A stretch of 64,000 bases of DNA from Melanocharis versteri (lineage: Eukaryota > Chordata > Aves > Passeriformes > Melanocharitidae). A program made the translations under genes and the position numbers. Shown one piece after another: positions 40,151-53,697 of the stretch. The notes under the pieces are model-generated. The model had not been told where the DNA came from and made no database searches. It worked only from the letters and a program-made list of their open reading frames with translations. How positions within the stretch are numbered: position 1 is the first letter of the stretch; every line of letters starts with the position of its first letter. Location: assembly GCA_013397845.1 (NCBI GenBank), contig VZTG01007783.1:327834-391833 (forward strand). Direction: 5' to 3'.

Positions 40151-40385
40151 GAATCACAGAATCATAGAATATTAAGGGATTGGAACAGACCTTAAAGATC
40201 ATCTAGTCCCAAATTCCCTGCCAGGGCCAGGGACACCTCCAAATAGACCAGGGTGCTCAAGGTCCTATTCAACCTGGCTCTGAACACTGCAAGGGTTGGG
40301 GCATCCACACCTCCCTGGGCAGCCTGTTTCAGTATCTCAGCATCCCCACAGTAAAAAATTTCTTCCTAATATCTAACTGGAATTT
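40151..40385 (-). mobile_element. CR1 LINE fragment nested in the LTR
   Basis: GAATCACAGAATCATAGAAT marks the CR1 3' terminus on the left, followed by CTTAAAGATCATCTAGTCCC, a GGGCATCCACACCTCCCTGG segment, GGGCAGCCTGTTTCAG and TTTCTTCCTAATATCTAAC. It ends near 40385, where LTR sequence resumes (GTGGGAAAACTCATAGTTG). The CR1 is therefore only about 235 bp and landed inside an existing LTR. Its 3' sequence differs from that of the 35.2 and 53.7 kb copies, so it belongs to another subfamily. Confidence 0.9.
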
Positions 40386-40610
40386 GGTAAGTAAAAGTGG
40401 GAAAACTCATAGTTGATACAAAGATGCTATACTAGTTGAAATAAAGTAAAAATAATAACAATAATAGGGAAAATGAAAAAGAGGAAGGGGGAGAGAGAAG
40501 AGTAAAACCCAAGAAAGACAAGCGATGCACAATACAGTTGCTTTACCAGCTGCTGACTGATACCCAGCCTGCTCCTGAGCAGCAATCTGAGGCTCCCAGC
40601 CAACTCCCCC

Positions 40611-40623
40611 AGTTTATACACTG
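40611..40623 (-). promoter_or_regulatory. Degraded LTR TATA box
   Basis: On the minus strand this reads CAGTGTATAAACT, the counterpart of CAGTATATAAACTGG in the 61 kb LTR, with one altered base in the box. Confidence 0.55.
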
Positions 40624-43600
40624 AGCATGACGTCCTGTGGTATGGAATATCCCTTTGGCCAGTTTGGGTTGGCTGTGCTCCCTCCCAGATTCTTGTGCAC
40701 CTGCTCACTGGCAGAGCATGGGAAACGGAAAAGTCCTTGACTACTGAGCAACAACGAAAACATCAGTGCATTGTCAATATTATTCTCTTACTAAATCCAA
40801 AACACAGCCCTGTACCAGCTACTAAAAAGAAAATGGACTCTATCCTAGTGAAAACCAGGACAGTGGGAAACACAAGTAGAGACACCTTTGTGTGAAAGGT
40901 GGATGCATCTGAAGATGTGTCACTGCTGCACCATCTGCACATCACTCATAACTGCTTAACTTGGGAGAAGTTAGGAAATAAAACTCATAACAAATAATAA
41001 ATAAAAGGCCTTTCTTTTTATGTTACTTCTCTCATTGCTTGGGTCCTACAAAGTTCTTCTAATACTACATTTCAGGGGTAAAGGTATTCTAGGGGGGTTT
41101 TCCCTTCTAGGATAGAAATTTTTGTGTGAAGTAAGTACTCCCATTTTTTGTAAGGATTTTTATATATGAGGGGTTTGCCTTCCAGTATTAATTTACAGGT
41201 AGCTTCATTCACTTCTGTCTCAGTTTTGGATCACTTTATGAAATTAATTAAATTTAAAAGGTCATCTGAATCACAAGGCTTTAATCTAGAGTTTCAGATG
41301 TGCAAATTCTAGAAGTGTTGTAGAAATATGTTTGGTGGTTTAGTTTTTGGGATTTTTTTTGGTTGTTTGCTTGCACATTTGGCTTTGATTTTTTCAGCAC
41401 ATATATAGTGCAGGTGGATGCTTTGCAACTGTCTTTATGTCTCTATGGTATTTGGGAAGGGATCTAAACACTGGCCAATGCAAATCCATTTTTCAAGATT
41501 AGAGAGCATAAGATGCTGTTTAGCTCACCGTGTGTAGCTGTTAACTGTGGAAAAGGAAAATACCATGGGGAAAAAAAACATTTTCTTGTAGCAGGTGTGC
41601 TCCAAATCCAGTGGGTGTTACTGTAAAATACCTGGATCTTATCTGAGTATTGACATCAGGCCAAGATGAGTATTTGGGATCTAGAGCAACATGACACTTC
41701 ACACTGTTTTTCAAGTCTGAAACACAGACCACTGCTTACCTACTTTCTTTTAAACCCACCAATGTCCACTTTGTTCTGGTGTTTGGATGGTCCATCTGTG
41801 ATTCCAGCTCATGCCCTGGTAACAGAGAAAATGTAACCGTACACCTGTGCATCAGGTGAACACGACCTCTTCTGCATCATCTACACAAATAAATTGTGGC
41901 ATATCCTATCTGCAGTTAGATACATCCTTGAAACATCAAGGTCAGTAGCAATTGCTTTGTGCTTCATGTAGGATCAGTGGAGAGGAACGAGCATTGCAGG
42001 AGGTCACTTTGGTCTTCACATCTGAATGCTCCGCAGAAATACTTGTCTCTCTGCTTGCCAGGCTCCCTATTGCCAGTAACTTAGGTACTCCTTCCAAGAG
42101 AAGTTGCTTAAAGCATTTGGAAGCAAACCTGATTACAAAACCTGAGGCATTCCTATGAGTGGGAATACTAGTAAAACTTTTCTGAAATATTCATTATATT
42201 TTCTGTGGCTGAAGACTGACATTGATGTTTATTTCTAAATGAGAGAAAAATATTGAAATTGCTACCCCTGTATTTACAATAGATGTTGTTCTCTTCTCTT
42301 AAAAAGTCCTTTCACACTGTTCTGTTTCTGAATTCACTGGAAATGATGATTTGGGGTAGTTCAATAGAAGAAAGAGAAGAATGAGGTGCTAACTGTAACA
42401 CATTTAAATGTAGATATGCTAGATACCTGCTTCCCTCAGTGGGAATTATATATTCCCTCAGTTATAGCTGTGTGAGAACACACAGGACACATCTGTTTCT
42501 CTGTACATCACTTTTATACTACAGATTATTTGATTAAATGGGGTTTTGTGTAAAGACCTGCTCTTGAATGATCAAGAGGAAGGTATTAATGGTTTCTTTG
42601 GTACATTGCACTACAGCCACCGAGAGAACACAGGCAGAATTGTATCTGTGCTCCACACACGAGGCTCTGCCCAGCCCTGTGTGCCGGGGATGAGTGGCAG
42701 AGCAGTGTGTGAGAGGCAGGAACTGCACCAAAGGGGGCTGAAGAAAGAGTTTCAAGGATCGGGGTGTGAGCCGTGCTGGGTCTTCAAGACTGATAGCCCA
42801 TCTTCATCTATGTTGTCATCCATGGTCTTTAAATAATCAGCTGCTGGCCTTTTAGCTTCCATTTATCCAGTCACCACTCTGACAAGAATTTCAATATATG
42901 ATAAGTTGCATGCACCACACTAAGCAGAACTGATAAATTAATGAAAAAATGGTTTGGGAGACTGTTGACTGACCAAGGATCTGATTAGCCTATACTTGTC
43001 CTCTTATTATTCATTGCTTATATATGTTCCAACAACTGACAATGTGGTGTAGATAACTATTTTAAGAAAGAAAATTTCAGGCTTTCAATCATGGTTACTA
43101 ACAGCAAGAAGTTATTCTATCATTCAACTTTTGCTGAAGCAGAAGTAATTTGTTTTTTAACAACAGGTTTCTGTAACAATACCTACTGCTGCAGGTACTG
43201 AAGCTCTGCCCACATCAGAAGCATTTTTTCTTTCAATTCTGGTGTATGAGAAAAGGAAAGCTGCTTTCTGCCATTGCCAGATGAAATACTTGCAGTCATA
43301 GCTCCAGTAATAAGGCAACATCAAGTGACTTTTAAAGTGACTGACAACAAAGCAGAAGTGCTTTGATTAAATCCAGCTTTGATTAAGCACTTGAATTGTC
43401 GCTATGATCAATTTATGAATAATCCAGGGATCAAAGAGAATCGTGAATATGCTTGGTCTAACCCTTCCAAGTAACAAGTATATAGGTATAAAGCAGGATC
43501 AGGAACAATTTGTGAACAGAGAAGTGTTTAATCTGTCAATTAACTGGTCATACTGAGTAACGTGACCAGCTCTGATAGCAGATAAGAGACAGAGCACTTT

Positions 43601-44185
43601 TAAAATAGAAAAATCCTCTTTTTTTTCTGGCAGGATTCAAGAGAAATCTGAGAGGGCTGCATTAAAAAGCGTAGTTGAAACAACCCCATGAAGAATATAT
43701 CATTACTGCTGCAACACTGGCAGCCTAAGATATTACAGAGCAGAGGTCAGGAGGATACAGCTCCAGGGCAGAGCTGCCAGGGAAGTCTTCCTGAGCAGAC
43801 CCATGAATGCTCTGACAGGTCTTGGATCTGCCTCTGAGCCTGGGGGAGCACAACTGGAGGCTTCTGGAGCTTTCCTTGTGTTCACCTGGGCTTCATTCAC
43901 CCTTCCTCAGTGTAGTCTTTCTTCCCCATGGTCTTCCCACAGTTTTAGCTGTATTTCAGGAGTAATGACTTATCATGAAACTGATATGAAAGGACAGAAT
44001 TTCCTTCCATAAAACCCCTAGACATATCCATTGCTGTTTGACAGTACAGGACAACCAATGCATAACATCATGGACAGAGCAGAGACAAAGGAGAGTGAAC
44101 AAAGGCAGAAGTGAAGCATTTCCAACTTCAGAGTTAGTTTTCAAATGGCTCAGTGCATCTAAACTACCCACAAACAACATTGTCA

Positions 44186-44208
44186 TTTTTTTTCTTTTTT
44201 TGTTTTTG
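44186..44208 (+). repeat. T-rich tract
   Basis: Runs of T are interrupted once by C and once by G over about 23 bases. Confidence 0.8.
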
Positions 44209-47200
44209 TAAAATACTCCATTCTTTCTCTAAATGGAAACATACAACCAACTAAAGAATGAAAAATGCAGCACCAACAACAATCACCAGATCATCCAAAA
44301 AAATAACAAAAGTCTCAGCTCAAATCCTCTCTGAAGCAAGTTTTACCCCAGAAAGGGAGGAGAGCCAGAGACATCACAAAGGCCATTAGGACATAGTTTC
44401 TGGCATATGCAAGCATGCAAATAACAGCTCATGAGGTCTGAGATTGCCAGTAGGTATCTCTGGATGATATCAGACACGATTGAATGCATAATACTTCCGG
44501 ATGAAAGCATATAACTACAGAAGAAATATGTTCCAAGATAGATCCCTGGCAGGACTTCGAAATTACTTACCACTGGAAATGTTGTAAGTATTTAGTTGAT
44601 GAAACAAAAGCCTCAGCTCAGATGTCTAAAATGCTTTTGGGAAGTGCAACCCTATGAGGTTAGGAGGCAAAAGTAAATCACTGGTCAGCAGATATAAACA
44701 GGTCACTTTGGATTGTGCCAGGACAATTTTACTGCTCTATTGCAAACCTGGGATGAGCTCTTGTTTTTAATGTTAAGCTTTTGCCTTTTCAAGCTCCAGG
44801 TTCAAAGTTTGCAATCATAGTTTTGTCAGAGCCAAAAATCCTTCTGGATAAAATATATAGGCATAGTTCCGGCTTCCAGAGATTGTGAAATTCAGTTTCT
44901 GGTTTAATACTGTAGAATTTTTTGAGTCTCTGAACAGCTACTTAATCACACCTTCCAGCCAAGGCTAATTGTACCTTGACAAAGTTCTTCATTAACAGGG
45001 AGGATAAATGGTTCCTTAGCCTCCTGTTTGTCTCCACAGATACAGCCAACCTGCTTTTCTCTAGGCTCTTTACAGACTTCCACTGAGGTTTTGGCTACTA
45101 TTGTACCTCTTCTCATGAAATCTGCCCTGCACTTGGGCCAGGTATTTACAGTCACATTTTGCTTATCCACAGTCCTGTCCCCTCAGTGAAAATGTGTGAT
45201 GCTGCTGAGCATGAAGTACTACTGAATTTTTACTACTTTGTAGCCATCCTTGTTAAAAGTAGAATGCGGGAGCTAGTAGAATGCATGTATTCATTCCTTC
45301 AAGGCTTAAAAAAAAATAGGATTGCTTTGATTCATGGGTATGTTGAAAACTCTGAGGAGTCTGAGACGGTGTGGTTAAGAGCCTGCATATGTTTCTTGAT
45401 GTGACATCCCAGCCCCAACAGGATGGGGGACCAGCAGGGGAGCAGTGCAGTGTGGGGAACTCCGCTCCTGCAGGAAAAGCTCCTGGAAGGAAGGCTGAGC
45501 ATATGGACAAAGAGAGAAGCGATTGCTCAAGAATTGCCCCAGAGTTACATTTCTGCGCCAACATTTCCACTAATACTGCGGTGGTTCTGTAGCTCCTCTC
45601 CTGCCCCTCTCATCCACATGGTTCTGGTAGTTGCAGTCCCACCTGCAAACCCAACCTGGCCTCCAAAAGAGACGAAATCAATGATACTGGGATATGGTGC
45701 ACTGTGGGATTGTAGTGCCTGTTGGCTTTACACAAGTAAAAGCATCATAGCCTTTGCTCACATGATTCAAAACCTGAGAGTAGTTACAAGCTGCTTTTCT
45801 AGTCAGAAAACTAGAAGGAAAAGGTAAACAGAAAATACCTCTCAGGCTTCAGTAGCCAGTGCACCATATTTTTTCCAGATACAGATACAGATATTACTGG
45901 GTTTGGTATACTGGGACCTCAGAAGTCCCTCACAATTAAAAAGCTTGATCTGTGTGTGAGATTTCATCTGCCTTTCTTTGCTTGCTCTGGACCTTCCAAA
46001 CCATTCAACTTTAAAACTGTGCCTTCTTCCTCCCTTCCTAATTAACCCCCTGCATAAACACCAAGAGGTGCCTGAGGAACACGGGAACACAGCTATTTTT
46101 GTGTTCATAAAGACGTAGGGAAGGCAGAATTAAAACATGCTGACATATGCACATCACAGCAAATGCTTTCTCTGCATGATCCCAAGGTCTCTGATAGCAA
46201 TTTTTGACCTTCAAAGATTTAGGCATTTTTATCAGATTAAAAATTTTCCTCACCCAAAAAAGAATTTGCACTTGGAAAGGTTTTTTGGAGTGCCAACATA
46301 CTTTCTGTGAGTTTGCCTTATGGTATGCTGCCTATGTGGTGTGTCAGGCCAGCTCTAATCAGCTGTCCATGTTTACCATGACGTGACTTTCACCTTCTAT
46401 CTCTGTTTGAAGACAGAAATCTTGGAAATACATCTGCTTTGTTCAATTAAACAGTAAGCTTGTATGACAAAACATTAAAAACATACCTTAAAATGATATG
46501 CAGATATAGTGACTTTTAATAGGAGTCACAACGACTGTTGGAAGCTCTGAACAGGATGCCCTGGGACATATTTCAGCCTCTGTGCCAGTTGCTCTGGCAG
46601 CTCTTTGGTGACACTCTACCACCCACAGTTTCCAATTTGAAAGGTTATTTCTCCAGTTACAAACTTGTATCAAACAATAAATAGCAAGTGCCTTCTTCAA
46701 ATGAGTCTAGATTCACCAACAGAATCTCCTTCCTTTTAAAATTTACAGCAAATTTCACTTGATTATTGCCTCTTCCTTTCTGCTTATATAACCATGAAGA
46801 TTGCAGATGATTTTTGACATCTGCTGATCAAGCCTCATTTTGCCTCTCTGTCTCTGTTTTGTAACATTTTGGTCAGTGTAACCAACCAACTAAATTGTGG
46901 AACAGGAGGGAGGGCTATGCGGGAAAAGAACAGAGCTGCAGAAATTTTGGCTTAGCAGTGCTCACAGAAACAAACCATATTCCCAAATATAAATGAATGT
47001 TGTGAGAGTAAATTACATTATCTTTTGCTGAGGTATTTTTGGAGATATTTCCTTAGTGATCCTATTTTACCTACAGTCTGAGGATGCTGATGACTGAAAC
47101 TAGATAAATGTCCAATCCATTTTTCTTTCTAATTAATCTGCATAAACATGCTGGAGTCAAAGCAGTCTCTAGTTGCTCCTAACTGTGCAGTCCTGCCACA

Positions 47201-47372
47201 CTGGTCTTACCTCAGTCCTCAGTTCTAGCATCCACTATGTTGCAGCTGTGTGAGAAGAGATAGATGAATTATTGAAAAAGGGAGATTGGAAATTAGGGAT
47301 TTAAAAATTTAATTAATACAGTTTTAATATAAAGCCAAGCTTGCAGAAAACACATATTTCTGTAACATGCTG

Positions 47373-47389
47373 AAAAAAAAAAAAAAAAA
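47373..47389 (+). repeat. Poly(A) run, 17 bases
   Basis: Seventeen consecutive A occur between CATGCTG and GGAGGG. No transposon body precedes it, so it is treated as a homopolymer and not as a retroposon tail. Confidence 0.9.
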
Positions 47390-47570
47390 GGAGGGTCAAA
47401 AATGCTATTTTAGGTAGGGCATTACATTTGGAAAGAAAATGGAAACTATTGATCCGCTAATAATATTTTTGCCTTAGGAATTCTTTGAGCATAGAGTGCA
47501 ATTACATACCTAGTATTTCAGTTCAGTACCATCTTCTTCACTAATATGAATGCATCTAAACAGAATGAAA

Positions 47571-47593
47571 GAAATAACAAATAACAAATACAA
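47571..47593 (+). repeat. (AATAAC)n short tandem repeat
   Basis: Three to four copies of a six-base AATAAC-type unit, the last diverged. Confidence 0.7.
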
Positions 47594-47903
47594 GATTTGT
47601 ATTTCATAACGCCTGTGTGCTATATTTGCTATCGACACAGCAACTTAGAGTGAATCAAACCATGACTTAGTGAGTGGCACCTTAAATGAAAGATTGTAAC
47701 AGCCAAAATAAAGACAACCGAAACCCGGTGTGCAGCGCATACCCATTGCAGCATGACTCCTATGTTATATACCTAGAATGTTCTGTCTACTTCACTGAAA
47801 TGGGCTGATGTTCCTGGCTAATGTGGGAGCTAGCAACATGTAAAACATTTGTTTTTTCCGATAAAATATAAACCAAAATATGTGAGCTGGTTTTGCAAGT
47901 TAC

Positions 47904-47940
47904 TAAAAAAAACCACAAACAAAACAAAACAAAAAAACCA
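47904..47940 (+). repeat. A/C-rich tract with (AAAAC)n
   Basis: A8 is followed by CCACAAAC and AAAAC units and ends in A7CC. It resembles the tract at 27256. Confidence 0.85.
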
Positions 47941-48978
47941 CCATGAGAAAATCCTAATTGCTTAACAAATTCCTTGAAAGATGGAGACATCTGTAAAATG
48001 CAGCTCCTTCTGTGGTCAGAGAGGTTTGAAAATACGCAGTTAGAATGATATCATCAAGAAGAAAAGTGGAGATAGATTCAAATGTATCTAAACTGGCCCA
48101 GTTGATTTAACAGAAATGTAGTTGATTCATTTCTACCTTGCACTTTTTCCTTATCTGGCTCTCTACCCTTCATATAAGGTAACCATTGAGACTCAGCATT
48201 TTCAGGGTGCTGAGCCTCATATCATCCAATGATACACCTCATGTCAGAAAAACAACATCAGAAAATTAACATTGCCTTTATGTAGGACAATCCTCTAGGC
48301 TCAAACACACGATCAACTTAATTTGTTTTACATAGCTGTGGTATTTCAGCTCAGCTCTAGTACCTGGCTGCATCTAAGCTCTTAACCTCCAGCAAACTCA
48401 AGGTAGCACGCCCAAGATCCAACCAGGTTGTGGGGAAGAGAGATGCTCTGTGTTCAGTGGAGAAGGAAAGTTCCTCATGTACTAACATGCACACTTGAAA
48501 GACTGTATGTAGTAAAAGTTTCAAAACTTGTATCCATGAGGAATATTTCCAACATTCCTGGAAATGCCTGCCAAACTCATTCAAGTCCCATAGAAGTGCT
48601 GGGTAATGAAGGATCAGTCCGCCTGCTCTGTCTCATCAGGCGTCTAAGGTGAATTTGCTAGGCTCTATCAGACATCTGTGGTGGCAGTCTTTTGTATGAT
48701 GTCAGCCCTCTTCCCATTGGATCACCCATCAGGACACAGGAACTTCAGTTCTTAGGCAGTCACAATGTGGAGACAAAAGCAGTGGGTTTATGAAATCCTT
48801 GTTGCACCTTGGATGTTTAGAAGTGGCAGATCCATACAGATGAAATAGAAAGAATTTTCTTTCTCGGTTAGGCCAGGAGGATAATAGGGTTCTAGTCCCT
48901 TCTGCCTTGATTATTTCTACTTTCAGTTTGCGGGGAATCTATAATTTGTAATGGTAAGCTCTATTACCATTACGATAC

Positions 48979-49066
48979 TCTATTATATTTTATATATATA
49001 TATATAAAATATGTATATCTATTTTATATACCTATATACTTTTATAGATACATATATATATATTAT
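48979..49066. repeat. (TA)n-rich repeat with long perfect palindrome
   Basis: Almost pure A/T with TATATA cores. Bases 48985-49012 form a perfect 28-bp palindrome: ATATTT, then eight TA units, then AAATAT. The flanking TA-rich sequence extends it imperfectly. It could extrude a hairpin or cruciform and may be length-variable. Confidence 0.88.
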
Positions 49067-51784
49067 TCTATTCCTTATACAAAAAACATTTGGCATAACT
49101 AATGGCAATCACAGACAGTTCCTGTTTTCACAGCTGCTTCCTATGGAAGAACTTTTCCCTGTATCGTGTTTTGTTTCATAGCACTTTTCCTTCAAACATG
49201 CCTTTATCTAAGTTCATTTATCTGAGACTGGAGCCTTTCCAAAAGTTCATGTCCCTCTTAGTTACAGAATAAAAGTTACAGGACAGTTACAACTATAGAA
49301 ATGCTGTCACTCAAAAAGTTAGCACATTTGATATGCACTACTGTCTACCAGACAGGCAAGTACTAACCACTGTCACTCTCTAGAGGATGGTTAACTGAAT
49401 AACGAGGAGCTGAACTGGCCCTTGCACAGGCATTTGGACTGGTTCATTCCAGTTGCCTACAGGAGCATCAGAGGCAACCCAGGAGTTATACCGATGTTGG
49501 CACTCCAGCTCTGCTTCCATCCGATCCCAGGAGGCTACTGTTTTTTGAAAGTGGTGCTGAACGACAGCCTCAGTGTCTCAGTTACTGAAATGAAACAGAT
49601 TATCTTCATCTCACACACTTACGCATGAAAAGTTTTCTCCAGTCTTGTATTTACAGTACTTTGCTAGGTAATTTCTAATTCAGTGACTACAGTTTGCAGA
49701 TATCTTGTTACATTAGCAATAATTGCATGCTAAATCTCTATTATTTTTATTCTGTTTTGACTGGTGATGATTGAATCAGATTCCTTTAGATTAGTTAATG
49801 AAATGTTGAAACTGATCTATATAATAATAAGTTACTAGAGAGACTTTCAGAGGAATTTGAAAGTCATGGTGGGTCTGGCTTCAGGGATGATTTACATGGT
49901 GGAAGAAGGAGCTGTAAAGGACAGCTACCATACTAAGGAGTATCAGTAGGGCTGGTTAAAGACAGTGAAACCAAGTTTCAGAGTGAATCATCCAGGCTGT
50001 GAAATAAGCAGTAGACACTGTGACAGAAACCATGAGCTCTCTTTGCCAAAGCCCATATAAAAACAGTATCTAGGTTTCAGCCCAAGGATAAGTTTTAGGT
50101 GGTACCAGCTGCAGAGAGGCAGGTGAGGGGCTGTTAAAAGACTTCCTGCCTTTCATGGCAGGGGGGATGTCTGCAGGCTGACGTATCTCTTCATAGAGTA
50201 TGGGGGAGCTGTAATAAATAAGTGGTCACTGGATGGATAAAGACACTGTAGGCTGTATAGCACCTACACCTTCAGGACCTCCTCAGATTTTAATATGCAC
50301 CACGAGCCACCTGGTCAAATAAGCGAATGTTCCACCATATGAATGTTTCCAGCATATTAGTATTAGGATGTTCTTGAGTTGTTTTATATAGGAGGCACAT
50401 AAAAAAACATGCAGCAGATTAAAAAATAGGATAAAAACTACAATTCTGTTTTTAAAGACATCAGAAATGTGATAGGTACTGCTGTCCTATGGAGAAAGGG
50501 TATACAAGTATGTCTGCACAACAGAAAATGTAGTTACCAGGGGTTACTGAGTATATGAAGCCTGCAGCCCTACAGAGTAACAAAACTGCAGTTTAAAAGG
50601 ATAAATAGTTCTTGTGAAAAAGAAATTTATTTCAAATCGAGGAAGCCACCTATCTTCTTCCTGTTGAGTCTTATTATTTTTAGCTAACCTTGCTTGTCAT
50701 TAGTCACATAATAAATTAATCTTTAAAAATTGCTGAATCTGCATTTGATATGGATTGTATCTATAAAAGGCTCAAGAAGAGATACATTTTCTTCCTTCAT
50801 GGTCTATCTGTCACCCCACCAATTTGGAGATTGCTCTAATGTGGTTTGGGTATAGATTTGAAATGGAAGACAAGTGGAAGGGGTTTGTGTTTTATTTCAA
50901 GGAATATGGCACCTTCCTATTTGTTTTTACATGTCCAGAGAGGCAATAAATTAGATAGACTCTCTCATCTGTACTTTTCTGTCCATTGCTCCAGGCTAAG
51001 TGCTGCTATCAGATCTTCATGCCACTGTCTCCTCCCTTGGCTGTCCTAGCTAATTTGGGAAAGAGTGGCTGATTTAGTACCCAGGCTGGCAAGTGCAGAG
51101 CAGACCAAAGGTGGATGTGTTAACCTTTGATTCTCCTTGCAGTGCACTGCCAGCTACCAAGCAGTTCTGGTTGGTCCTCTTCCTGTCACAGCTGCCACTG
51201 CTGGAAAACAAATGGAGCTTTTAGTGCAGTTCTCCCATTTGTATAGAAAGCTGACCTGCTGGGAGGTGTATCATTTTGCATATCTGGCACACAGCCTTGT
51301 AGCAGGTGGCTTTGAACTAACTTTTTTGATAGTTACTCTTTTTCATCAGTCTTTGTTTCTAAGTTGAAATAGTAATCAAAGAAATATAGTAGCAAAACTA
51401 AAAGACAAAGGCTGTTATTCAGGATTTTTCAAGTACTTATATGTTGGTTTAAATGTTTCAAATTGTTTGAACAGGTAGACCTTGATATACATGAAAAAGA
51501 AACTCCTTTAGTATCTGAATTGCTTTGTTGCCATCAAGTGGTTTAAGGAGGCATTTCACAGCATCATGGTTTGATAAACCAAAAGAATTGAAGTTATAAC
51601 AAGTCAACCAAAATTAAGAAAAATTGATTCAAAATGCAAACAAACTTGTGTGGCAGCTTTTCTTTGGAATGACACCAAGAGATTTTGATGGTAGTGAACA
51701 TCTTGCACTCCAGTAACAGTGATTAGAAATAACTGGTATTGTAAGAGAAAATGCCATTTATTTATTATAACTTTCACTTTCTTG

Positions 51785-52453
51785 GCCAAGCACAGGACTT
51801 GGGGGTATGGCTTGACAAGAAGCTCAACATGAGCCAGCAACGTGCACTCCCAGCCCTGAATGCCAATTGTACCCTGGGCTGTGCCAAAAGCAGCACGGCC
51901 AGCAGGGCAAGGGAGGGGATTCTTCACCTCTGTTCCACTCTCATGAGACCCCACCTGGAGTGCTGTGCCAGGCTCTTGGGTCCCCAGCCCAGGAAGGATG
52001 TGAACCTGCTGGAGCAGGTCCAGAGGAGGCCACCAAGATCATGGGAGGGCTGGAGTACCTCTCCTGTGAAAACAGGCTGAGAGATGGGGTTGCTCAGCCT
52101 ACAGAAGAGAAGGCTCTGGGGAGACCTTTTAGGAGCCTTCCAGTACCTAAAGGGGGCCTACAATAAAGCCAGAGAGGGACTTTTTACTGGGACATGTAGT
52201 GATAGGACAAAGGGTAATGGCTTTAAACTAAGCAAGAATAGGTTTGGATTAGACATAAGGAAGGAATTTTTCTCTATGAGGATGGTGAAGCACTGGTACA
52301 GGTTGCTCAGAGAAGTTGTGGATGTGCCTGGAACTGTTCAAACCAGACCGGGTAGGGCTTTGGGCAACGTGGTCTGGTGGAAGATGTCTCGGCCCTTGGC
52401 AGGGGGCTTGGAACTAGATGGCCTTTAAGTTTCCATTCTATGATTCTGTGATA
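51785..52453 (+). mobile_element. CR1 LINE, 5'-truncated, sense strand
   Basis: The element starts at about GCACAGGACTTGGGGG and ends in TTCCATTCTATGATTCTGTG, the CR1 3' terminus, so it lies on the plus strand, about 669 bp long. The plus-strand frame 51751-52080 contains the CR1-type C-terminal segment (LDKKLNMSQQ, then MRPHLECCARLLGPQ and LLEQVQRR). After a frameshift near 52050 the protein continues in the frame of 52084-52428 (LLSLQKRRLWGDLLGAFQYL, then CSDRTKGNGFKL). The reverse-transcriptase core is missing, so this is a dead copy. Confidence 0.95.
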
Positions 52454-53697
52454 TTTGCAAGCAAAAATTATAGACAGATGTTATCCAGCACTGTAACTAA
52501 GGCAATGATTTTTCTGAATTATCCCAATGTTTTGTTCAGCATCTGAATTCTGTTAAGTCAATGCTGATGCTATTTATATTTTTGAGGAGTTTTCAGGGTT
52601 TTATCTACAGGCACTTGTTCCTTATGATTACTCTTACCCTTTTTTCAATCTCCTGTCACTCTCATTTTGCTGAAAAGGAATGCTTCTTAACACACCATAT
52701 CTCAGCATTTGCTTCTATTTCCTTACAAAATTTTAAGCACAGAAGAACTTAACCAACTATAGAGGTTATAATATTCATATTCTCAGATTGTAAAAGGCCT
52801 TGTGAGAAGCAACAGAAAGGTCTTTCCACTTGTTAGTTTCGTTGATTGTTTTCCAGCTCATCAGTGAAATTTCTGGTGTAGTGTATTAATACCATTCAAC
52901 GGTAAGGCACCTCTTTCATTATTTCCACATCTTTTCCCAAATACAGCACAATGACAACTTCTGGGATTTTGTTACAGATAGAATTGGGAGCAGTCAAACT
53001 TACAAGACATGAGACTTAGGGGAAAAAATAAAGAAGTTCTTAGTATAATCCAGCTTTAGACTTTATGTAAGCACCACAGAGACTCAACTTGAAAGTTCCT
53101 ACTTATATGTAGTCTGACAAAGGATGATGTAAAAAGCCAAAAGAAAATTATGTACCTCCGATTCTAATGAGGTTATTTTCCTTGTGATACAATAAAAGAG
53201 CCAAGGATGACTTTAAGAGGCATTGGTTGAAGGCTGGATAACTAATTCACATGGTAATATATTATTTCATTTCAGATTTAGCCATTTTTGTGTTCATAAA
53301 CTGAGCACTAATAGATTCAATGTGAAAAAAAAATAGATCCTTTGAAAATTAACTGCGTTGATTTGTAGAGTTCGTGAAAATACCTGTTTGTGAGTATTTG
53401 ATATATAATGTGTACAGGTTCCTTTGAAGAAGAAAAGTGTGTTTGTAGTTGTAGTTTATCATATCTAGCAGTTTGATTAGGTTTGATTCTTAGCATCAGA
53501 TTTTCAACATGTGGAAGCCAATTTGCAAGGCCTAATGACTTCCCAAGAACAGTTACTAATAATTGCCTGAAATATTTTTTGGTTTTTTTCTGCAGGCAGC
53601 TCTCAAAGTCATGCTGGCAAATAAAACTAAGTGGTCCAGATGGAGGTGTAGCTCACTTAATTCTGTATTTAAGCAAATTTTAGAAAAACTATTTTAC
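52454..53697. other. Non-coding spacer between CR1 copies
   Basis: AT-rich sequence without recognisable features. Short T- and A-runs only. Confidence 0.6.

Larger units (their letters stand above)
40073..40862 (-). mobile_element. Endogenous retrovirus LTR (solo), interrupted by a CR1
   Basis: The plus strand begins with a GGTTTAATACCAGC segment and ends in AAAACCAGGACA. Read on the minus strand this is an LTR opening TGTCCTGGTTTT, with a weakened TATA box, in an arrangement I know from a widespread avian LTR family. Its body aligns by eye with the copy at 60.9 kb, sharing GATGCACAATACAGTTGC, CCCCCAGTTTATA, TTGTGCACCTGCTCACTGG and TCCTTGACT segments. Removing the inserted CR1 leaves about 555 bp, close to the 594 bp of the other copy. 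The polyadenylation-signal region is eroded. No internal retroviral genes adjoin it, and I found no matching target-site duplication. Confidence 0.85.
40863..51784. other. Long non-coding stretch, no gene seen
   Basis: Eleven kilobases without a recognisable gene or transposon. Frames reach 134 codons (45423-45827, plus strand) across a GC-richer patch at 45410-45660 that is open in several frames, and no domain is visible. Simple repeats inside are listed separately. Confidence 0.55.

Noticed and set aside
45423..45827. 134-codon plus-strand frame in a GC-richer patch
   Set aside because: Several overlapping frames are open here on both strands, which is typical of stop-poor composition. 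No domain or signal peptide is evident.
47373..47389. Poly(A) as a retroposon tail
   Set aside because: The sequence before it is ordinary AT-rich DNA with no element body or target duplication. L1-type retroposition is also rare in birds.
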